Assembly: GCA_014802325.1 (NCBI GenBank)
Contig: JAAVCK010000014.1
Span: forward strand, 33,940-97,939
DNA from: Bacteroides sp.
GTDB lineage: Bacteria > Bacteroidota > Bacteroidia > Bacteroidales > Muribaculaceae
DNA: 64,000 bases
Direction: 5' to 3'
A model generated the notes under the pieces. It saw only the letters and a list, made by a program, of their open reading frames with translations. It was not told where the DNA came from and made no database searches. The position numbers and the translations under genes are program-made. Below, one piece after another: positions 57,598 to 64,000 of the stretch (its first letter is position 1; each line of letters starts with the position of its first letter).

Positions 57598-57629
57598 GAC
57601 AAAAGAGAGATTAAAACGAAAAGACTAAA

Positions 57630-58337
57630 TCAGTCATTCACGGCCTTGCGCTCGGGTATGAGCGAGAGCACGAGGTAGAAGACTATGGTCCAGGCGAGTC
57701 CGGCTACGCCATAGCCTATCACGAATATCACCGTGGCGAGGATGAGGATGTAGCGACGGAGATTTTCTACGAAGGCGAAGTTCTTGAATTTGAGCGAGAA
57801 CATGGGGATATTGCTCACCATGAGCAGTCCTGTGACGGCTATGAGCACTATCATGACCCATGTGGAGGGATAGACGTAGGAATTGAACCATGACAGAGCG
57901 CCAACCCAAAATATGGCGTTGGCCGGGATGGGGAGGCCGAGAAATGACGTGGTCTGACGGTCGTCGATATTGAACTTGGCCAGACGGAGAGCTCCCATGG
58001 CAGGGATGAAGAGGGCGGCGAAGCTCCATGCTCCGTCACCATAGAGCTGCATGGTGTTGAATATCAGCATAGAGGGGGCGAGACCGAAACTCACCAGATC
58101 ACTCAGCGAGTCGAGCTCCTTGCCCATGGCCGAGTAGGCCTTGAGCAGTCGGGCGGCTGCGCCGTCGCAGAAATCAAACACGGCAGCTGCGCCTATGAAG
58201 ATAAATGCCAGCGAGAGGGCTGAAATGCCGTAGTATGACTCGGTGAGATGAAACGACAAAATCACCGCCATAGCTCCCGAGAGCAGGTTGAGGCAGGTGA
58301 TCGTGTTGGGTATGCAGGAAATTATTTTCTTAATCAT
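57630..58337 (-). CDS. pssA: CDP-diacylglycerol-serine O-phosphatidyltransferase
   Basis: 'AVFDFCDGAAARLLKAYSAMGKELDSLSDLVSFGLAPSMLI'; start at MIKKIISCIPN. Confidence 0.93.
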   Translation of the reverse strand: MIKKIISCIPNTITCLNLLSGAMAVILSFHLTESYYGISALSLAFIFIGAAAVFDFCDGAAARLLKAYSAMGKELDSLSDLVSFGLAPSMLIFNTMQLYGDGAWSFAALFIPAMGALRLAKFNIDDRQTTSFLGLPIPANAIFWVGALSWFNSYVYPSTWVMIVLIAVTGLLMVSNIPMFSLKFKNFAFVENLRRYILILATVIFVIGYGVAGLAWTIVFYLVLSLIPERKAVND

Positions 58338-59022
58338 GGCTGATTTCTTTAAGACGGGCCACCGGAGTGATGCCACCCGTAGTGGTGTCGCCTATTTTTA
58401 CAAGTATCTCTGTATCAAGCGGCAGGTAGAGGTCGACTCTCGAACCGAACTTGATGAAGCCCATCTGCTCGTCGATGGTGGCTCTGTCGCCCGGCTCGGC
58501 GTAGGTGACTATCCTTCGGGCCACCGCACCGGCTATCTGGCGGGCGAGCACGTCGTGACCATTATCGGTGTGGATGAGTATGGTAGAGCGCTCGTTTTCG
58601 ATACTTGCCTTGGGGAGGTTGGCGGCCATGAACCGGCCGCTGTGGTGACGCACCAGCTTTACTTCGCCGTCGACGGGATACCAGTTGGCATGGACGTTGA
58701 ATACGCTCATGAACACCGACAGCTGAATGCAGCGGCACTTAAGCACCTCAGGCTCGAAGACTTCTTCGAGAGCCACCACCGTACCGTCGACCGACGATAC
58801 GACCATATTGTGGCGATCGCCCGTAAACTTGCGGTGGGGCGAGCGGAAAAAGTTCATCACCAGAAAGTAGAACACCACCGATATGGCGGTGAAGATGACG
58901 GGTATGGCTACCGGACGAATGAACATCCACGCGGAAAGATTGATGACGATAAATATCATCATCAAGATAATGAGGATGTTACGACCCTCGGCATGGATTT
59001 TCATTTTCATTACGGAGTTCAC
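58330..59022 (-). CDS. psd: Phosphatidylserine decarboxylase family protein
   Basis: 'FMSVFNVHANWYPVDGEV', 'MGFIKFGSRVDLYLPL'; overlaps pssA start. Confidence 0.9.
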   Translation of the reverse strand: MNSVMKMKIHAEGRNILIILMMIFIVINLSAWMFIRPVAIPVIFTAISVVFYFLVMNFFRSPHRKFTGDRHNMVVSSVDGTVVALEEVFEPEVLKCRCIQLSVFMSVFNVHANWYPVDGEVKLVRHHSGRFMAANLPKASIENERSTILIHTDNGHDVLARQIAGAVARRIVTYAEPGDRATIDEQMGFIKFGSRVDLYLPLDTEILVKIGDTTTGGITPVARLKEISHD

Positions 59023-59211
59023 GGCAGTGCGTATTTTTAGCTATTATCGTGCAAAGGTAGTAATTGTAAGAGGAATTTCAAAGAAAATCGCGAAAAATTA
59101 TCGCGATAGTGACCGATCAGCCTATTGTGTGTCATATCTGGCCGCGGAGCGAGGTAGTTATCGCTACGGGCGCGGCAGGGGTTATTGTAATTTTGCCGAA
59201 AATTATCTGAT

Positions 59212-61080
59212 ATGGAATTCAACGCTCAACTCTCAGCCGAAAACGGCCGCCGACTCGCGGCCATCCGTACCGCCTACGACCCGCTTACGGGCGAAGGCGC
59301 ATCGGGCGAACGTGTGGCAGTGGCGCGCGGCGGTAAGATACTCTACCTGCCTGCCGCTGTGACCGCAGCCTCGTCCTACGACCCCTCTATGAGCGATAAT
59401 GCACTCGATACGCTGCGTTTCCGCCACGATTTCGAGTACTGGGCGGCCCGATGCACGCGCATACATGACAAATATACCCGACGCAATGTGCCCTTCGTGC
59501 TCAACCGTCCGCAGCGGCGCGTGGTGGCAGAGCTCGAACGCATGCGTGTGAGCGATGAACCGATAAGGCTTATTGTGCTCAAAGCGCGCCAGTGGGGATG
59601 CTCCACACTGGTGGCGGCCTATATGCTGTGGATACAGATGATACAGATGATACACCGCCACAACTGGAACTCGGTCATATGCGCCCACACTCGCGACACG
59701 TCGCTTACGGTACGCCTGACCACCGAGATGCTCCTCGCATCGTATCCCGACGAATATCTCGACGACGACGAGCGCGCCTGCCTGAAACCTCTGGCCGGAA
59801 TGAGCGGCACCCGCTATATACCCGGGCGCGGCGCGGCCGTGACGGTGACGTCGAGCTACGGCACCAACTCCGTGCGCGGACTTGATGTGACTATGGCTCA
59901 TCTGACCGAAGTGGCTTTCTGGCGTCAGGGTAAAGCGTCGGGCCCCGAGGATACCATGCGTGCCGTGACCAGCGGCATAACCACCGAACCATATACGCTG
60001 ATAGTGCTCGAATCTACCGCCCACGGCGAGAACAACTATTTTCACAACGAGTGGAAGCGCACCGTGGAGGGGCAGAGCGACAAGGCGTGGGTGTTTGTGC
60101 CCTGGTATGAAAACGAAGCCTATATGCGTCCGGTGACCGACCCCGAGACATTCGTGGCCGGGATGGACGGATATGAGGAGTGGCTGTGGCGCGAACACGG
60201 CTGCTGCCTTGAGCAGATATGCTGGTATCGCTGTCGCCGACGCGAGTATGGCGACCGCCGCCACCTTCAGAGCGAGTATCCCACCACACCGGAAGAGGCA
60301 TTTACCGAAGCGTTCAACGGTGTTTTCTCGGCTGCCGACGCCGACAATCTGCGCCTCGACTGCCGACTGCCCGTCACGACCGGCGAGGTGGTGATGAAAG
60401 GGCGCATAGCCGAGGTGAAGGAGAGCGCCGAGGGCGGGACGCTGATATGGAGTCATCCGCGCCCCGACACCGCGCCCAACGACTATATATGTACCGTCGA
60501 CATCGGAGGCCGTACCGACGACGCCGACTACTCGGTGATAACGGTGATGGACCGTCACTTCGATCACAGGGGCATACGTCACCCCGAAGTGGTGGCTACG
60601 TGGCGCGGACATATCGACATGGACATATTGGCCGGAAAGGCGGTGGCGATGGCACGATATTACAGCAACGCCCTGCTGGTGATAGAGAGCAATTCGCTCG
60701 AAAGCGACGCCGCCGAGGCCGGGCCGTATATACTCAAGACCATAGGCCGAAGCTATCAGAATATGTATCGCCGAGTGGCCCGCGACAGTATGGGGGCGGC
60801 CGACAGCCGACCCGGATTTCACACCAACCGTCGGACCAAGGGTGCGATGATCTCAAACCTCGTGGCCAGAGTGCGCGACGGCGAGTACATAGAGCGTGAC
60901 GAACGGGTCATAACCGAGTATCTCAATTATCAGCGACTGCCGGGCACGGGCTACGGTGCCAAGGAGGGATGCCACGACGACATGCTGATGACTCGCGCCA
61001 TGGCTCTATTTGTGGATCTCGACGCTCCGCAGCCCTCGCGCGCCAAGGTCGACGAACTTCTGAAATTGCAGATAAGATAA
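59212..61080 (+). CDS. Orphan phage terminase large subunit-like protein
   Basis: 622 aa; 'IRLIVLKARQWGCSTLVAAYMLWIQ', 'GLDVTMAHLTEVAFW', nuclease-like 'YICTVDIGGRTDDADYSVITVMD', 'LLVIESNSLESD', 'CHDDMLMTRAMA'; no neighbouring phage genes. Confidence 0.85.
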   Translation: MEFNAQLSAENGRRLAAIRTAYDPLTGEGASGERVAVARGGKILYLPAAVTAASSYDPSMSDNALDTLRFRHDFEYWAARCTRIHDKYTRRNVPFVLNRPQRRVVAELERMRVSDEPIRLIVLKARQWGCSTLVAAYMLWIQMIQMIHRHNWNSVICAHTRDTSLTVRLTTEMLLASYPDEYLDDDERACLKPLAGMSGTRYIPGRGAAVTVTSSYGTNSVRGLDVTMAHLTEVAFWRQGKASGPEDTMRAVTSGITTEPYTLIVLESTAHGENNYFHNEWKRTVEGQSDKAWVFVPWYENEAYMRPVTDPETFVAGMDGYEEWLWREHGCCLEQICWYRCRRREYGDRRHLQSEYPTTPEEAFTEAFNGVFSAADADNLRLDCRLPVTTGEVVMKGRIAEVKESAEGGTLIWSHPRPDTAPNDYICTVDIGGRTDDADYSVITVMDRHFDHRGIRHPEVVATWRGHIDMDILAGKAVAMARYYSNALLVIESNSLESDAAEAGPYILKTIGRSYQNMYRRVARDSMGAADSRPGFHTNRRTKGAMISNLVARVRDGEYIERDERVITEYLNYQRLPGTGYGAKEGCHDDMLMTRAMALFVDLDAPQPSRAKVDELLKLQIR

Positions 61081-61111
61081 AAATGCGTATATTTGTGAAA
61101 ACTTACTTACC

Positions 61112-63523
61112 ATGAAAAAGATACTGACCATAGCGATATTAGCCGCAGGAGTAGCCGCGGCCTCGGCGCAGCGAAGCGTGACCACTCTTGCCGACGGATG
61201 GAAATTCTCGCGCGACGGCGGCGAGGAAGTGACAGCGAGCGTGCCACACGACTGGGCCATCTCCGGACCATTCGACCGCTCGATAGACCTTCAGAAAGTG
61301 GCCGTGGAGCAAAACGGCGAGAAGACCGAGACGTGGAAGACAGGACGCACCGGCGCCCTGCCGTTTATCGGTAAAGGCGTGTATACCACCACATTTGAGG
61401 TAGCCGACACGGCCGGACGCTCGTTTGCGCTGGAAATAGACGGCGCCATGAGCCACCCTGTAGTATATGTCAACGACCGCAAAGCCGGCGAGTGGGGCTC
61501 GGGCTACAACTCATTTTATCTCACTATCGACACCCTTCTGACTCCCGGCACAAACATCCTGCGCATCGAGGTGGAAAATCCCGAGAAATCGTCGCGCTGG
61601 TATCCCGGTGCGGGTCTGTACCGTCACGTGCGACTGACCGAGACCGACCGTCTGCACGTGCCCGTATGGGGCACACATGTCACCACTCCGTATGTCGACA
61701 CCGATCAAGCCTCTGTCAGGATAGCCACCCGCATAGCCGGTGCATCCGACACCGAAAAAATCGGTGTGGTGACCACGATCTACGCACCCGACGGCCGCAT
61801 GGTGGCCCGCGACTCGATACTCCACGTGAACCATGGGCGCGAACTGATGCAGAACTTCCTTGTGTCCTCGCCGCAACTGTGGGATCTCGACACCCCGGCC
61901 CTCTACACGGCGCGCACCGAACTGTGGGCCGACGGCCGCAAGACCGACGAGTATGATACACGCTTCGGTATACGGCGCACTGACTTCATACCCCACAAGG
62001 GCTTCTATCTCAACGGCCGGCCGGTGAAATTTCGCGGCGTGTGCAATCATCACGACCTCGGCCCGCTGGGTGCAGCCGTGAACCGCTCGGCTCTTCGCCA
62101 TCAGCTTACTCTGCTTAAAGATATGGGTGTCAACGCTATACGCACTTCCCACAATATGCCTGCGCCCGAACTGGTGGAGCTATGTGACGAGATGGGTATC
62201 ATGCTGATGGTAGAGGCCTTTGACGACTGGAGCTATCGCCCTAAGAGCGAGAACGGCTACGGAAAGATATTTGACGACTGGGCCGAACGCGATATCACCA
62301 ATATGGTGACGCATTACCGCAACAATCCGTCGGTGGTGATGTGGAGCACGGGTAATGAAGTACCCTCGCAGTGGGATCGCCGCAACGGTGCCAAGGTGTC
62401 GGGCCGGCTGCTCGATCTGGTTCACTCGCTCGACGGCACTCGCCCCGTGACCAACGGCATGGATCAGATAAAGGGAGCGCTGACCACCGGATTTGCCGAG
62501 GTGCTCGACGTGCCCGGCTTCAACTATAAGCCCGGCCACTATGAGGATGCTTACCGCCGCCTGCCACAGAAGATGATATTGGGTAGCGAGACGGCATCGA
62601 CAGTATCGTCGCGCGGGGTATACAAGTTTCCCGTGGAGCTGAAGAAGATGGCGGTGTATGACGACAATCAGTCGTCGAGCTACGACACTGAAGCTTGCTC
62701 GTGGTCAAACATACCCGATATAGACTTTGCGGCTGACGACGATATGGAATACGTGATGGGTCAGTTTGTGTGGACGGGATTTGACTACCTGGGAGAGCCC
62801 ACTCCGTATGATACGGATGCGTGGCCGTCGCACAGCAGCTATTTCGGAATCATCGACCTTGCTTCGCTTCCCAAAGACCGCTACTATCTCTATCGCTCGA
62901 AGTGGAACGAGCGTGACACCACCCTGCACATATTACCTCACTGGGAATGGCCTGAGCGTGTGGGTGAGGTGACGCCCGTATTCGTCTATACGTCACTGCC
63001 TAAGGCGGAGCTGTTTGTCAACGGCAAGAGCATGGGCGTGAGAGAGAAAAACGATTCTACCGTGATGCACCGCTACCGACTGATGTGGAACGACGTGGTG
63101 TATGCTCCCGGCGAGATAAAGGTGGTGGCGATGGATGCCGATGGCAATCCGGTGGCCGAGGCTCGCCGAGTGACTCCCGGAAAGGCTGACCGCCTGGTGC
63201 TTACTCCAAGCCGAACGGTGATAGATGCAAACGGCGATGAGCTGGTGTATCTGACGGTGACGGTGACGGATCGCGATGGTAATGAGCTATCACTCGACGA
63301 CCGCGAGGTGAAATTTGAGGTGACGGGTGCGGGGCGGTTTGAGGCGACAGCCAATGGCGACGCGACGTGTCTGATGCCGTTTGGTGAGCCGCGGATGAAG
63401 TTGTTTTCGGGTGCGGCTACGGTGATAGTGCGCGGCGGAACTCAGCCGGGTGAATTGACCGTGAAGGCTACGGCACGCGGCGTGAAGCCGGCAGTGGCGA
63501 GAATCTCAGTGATTCATGATTAA
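61112..63523 (+). CDS. Glycoside hydrolase family 2 protein (beta-galactosidase-like)
   Basis: 803 aa; 'NGRPVKFRGVCNHHDLGPLGAAVNRSALRHQLTLLKDMGVNAIRTSHN', 'NNPSVVMWSTGNEVPSQ'. Confidence 0.95.
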   Translation: MKKILTIAILAAGVAAASAQRSVTTLADGWKFSRDGGEEVTASVPHDWAISGPFDRSIDLQKVAVEQNGEKTETWKTGRTGALPFIGKGVYTTTFEVADTAGRSFALEIDGAMSHPVVYVNDRKAGEWGSGYNSFYLTIDTLLTPGTNILRIEVENPEKSSRWYPGAGLYRHVRLTETDRLHVPVWGTHVTTPYVDTDQASVRIATRIAGASDTEKIGVVTTIYAPDGRMVARDSILHVNHGRELMQNFLVSSPQLWDLDTPALYTARTELWADGRKTDEYDTRFGIRRTDFIPHKGFYLNGRPVKFRGVCNHHDLGPLGAAVNRSALRHQLTLLKDMGVNAIRTSHNMPAPELVELCDEMGIMLMVEAFDDWSYRPKSENGYGKIFDDWAERDITNMVTHYRNNPSVVMWSTGNEVPSQWDRRNGAKVSGRLLDLVHSLDGTRPVTNGMDQIKGALTTGFAEVLDVPGFNYKPGHYEDAYRRLPQKMILGSETASTVSSRGVYKFPVELKKMAVYDDNQSSSYDTEACSWSNIPDIDFAADDDMEYVMGQFVWTGFDYLGEPTPYDTDAWPSHSSYFGIIDLASLPKDRYYLYRSKWNERDTTLHILPHWEWPERVGEVTPVFVYTSLPKAELFVNGKSMGVREKNDSTVMHRYRLMWNDVVYAPGEIKVVAMDADGNPVAEARRVTPGKADRLVLTPSRTVIDANGDELVYLTVTVTDRDGNELSLDDREVKFEVTGAGRFEATANGDATCLMPFGEPRMKLFSGAATVIVRGGTQPGELTVKATARGVKPAVARISVIHD

Positions 63524-63597
63524 GGATTCCTTTTTGATTTATGATTCATGATGCATGATTCATGATTCCTTTTTGATTCATGATTCATGATTTTTGT
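63510..63597 (+). repeat. Heptamer array with 39-bp period at the 3' end of the GH2 gene
   Basis: tgattcatgattaaggattcctttttgatttatgattcatgatgcatgattcatgattcctttttgattcatgattcatgat; contains the TAA stop (63521-63523). Confidence 0.9.
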
Positions 63598-63598
63598 G

Positions 63599-63684
63599 CA
63601 ACCGCTCCGCGGTTGTGTCGCGGTGGGTTTTGTTCCCCGGGTGACAAGCACCCGGGGTTAACGTTGTGGCAGCCACTCCGTGGC
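63599..63684. repeat. C'-B'-A' half element
   Basis: caaccgctccgcggttg (63599-63615), ccccgggtgacaagcacccggggtt (63635-63659), gccactccgtggc (63672-63684) then tttttt. Confidence 0.85.
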
Positions 63685-63732
63685 TTTTTTGAGACACATC
63701 TGTAGGTGTGCATGGGAACGTGGTGGGTGTTT

Positions 63733-63788
63733 GTACCCCCTGGTGGCAACGCCCTGGGGGGGTAACGTTGTGGTAGCCACTCCGTGGC
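63733..63788. repeat. Degenerate B'-A' half element
   Basis: accccctggtggcaacgccctgggggggt and gccactccgtggc then ttttttt. Confidence 0.7.
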
Positions 63789-63862
63789 TTTTTTTGACTC
63801 GCACCCGTGGCCGCTCGGTTTTTGCTCGGCCGGACGCTCCCCAGTGAGCGTCACTACAGGAG
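63789..63862. repeat. Composite repeat 'D' related copy
   Basis: gactcgcacccgtggccgctcggtttttgctcggccggacgctccccagtgagcgtcactacagg. Confidence 0.65.
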
Positions 63863-63867
63863 AGGAT

Positions 63868-64000
63868 TTATGATTTATGATTAATGATTAAGGATTCATG
63901 ATTAAGGAGAAAATCATGAATTATGAATCATGAATTATGAATCATGAATTATGAATCATGAATTATGAATCATGAATTATGAATCATGAATTATGAATCA
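63868..64000. repeat. Heptamer array; last part is a 14-bp tandem repeat (TCATGAATTATGAA)n running off the window
   Basis: From 63914 about six units of tcatgaattatgaa. Confidence 0.92.

Noticed and set aside
59233-60822. 529-aa minus-strand ORF opposite the terminase gene
   Set aside because: Mirror ORF caused by GC-rich codon usage; no recognisable domain, and the plus-strand frame has clear terminase motifs.

Overview
This window looks like a chromosomal segment of a Bacteroidales bacterium, probably Muribaculaceae-like. That placement is inferred from TAnnTTTG promoters, T9SS sorting domains and gene content. It is mostly housekeeping and core metabolism: an RND efflux operon, lpxA-like, tyrS, pheS, nth, upp, a hut/ftcD operon, dgt, menG, purC, pssA and psd. 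It also holds a secretion-related set (PorU sortase, M6 protease, two paralogous ~1500-aa FN3 proteins with C-terminal sorting domains) and glycoside hydrolases (GH43, GH25, GH2). The accessory signals worth a second look are: (1) a RAYT/IS200-type transposase embedded in a symmetric three-hairpin repeat architecture (A-B-C-tnpA-C'-B'-A'), with at least two tnpA-less ~195-bp derivatives and several half-elements elsewhere in the window; (2) a 328-bp near-identical duplication of the tyrS 3' end bracketing an AT-rich island that encodes an amber-interrupted lipoprotein and a small multi-TM protein; (3) an orphan phage terminase large subunit gene with no other phage genes; (4) heptamer (ATGATTC) arrays that sit on or next to the stop codons of several genes; (5) a structured small RNA candidate (6S-like); (6) an S24-type repressor with a perfect operator-like palindrome heading the hut operon. 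All calls come from reading the sequence and the supplied ORFs; no database search was run.
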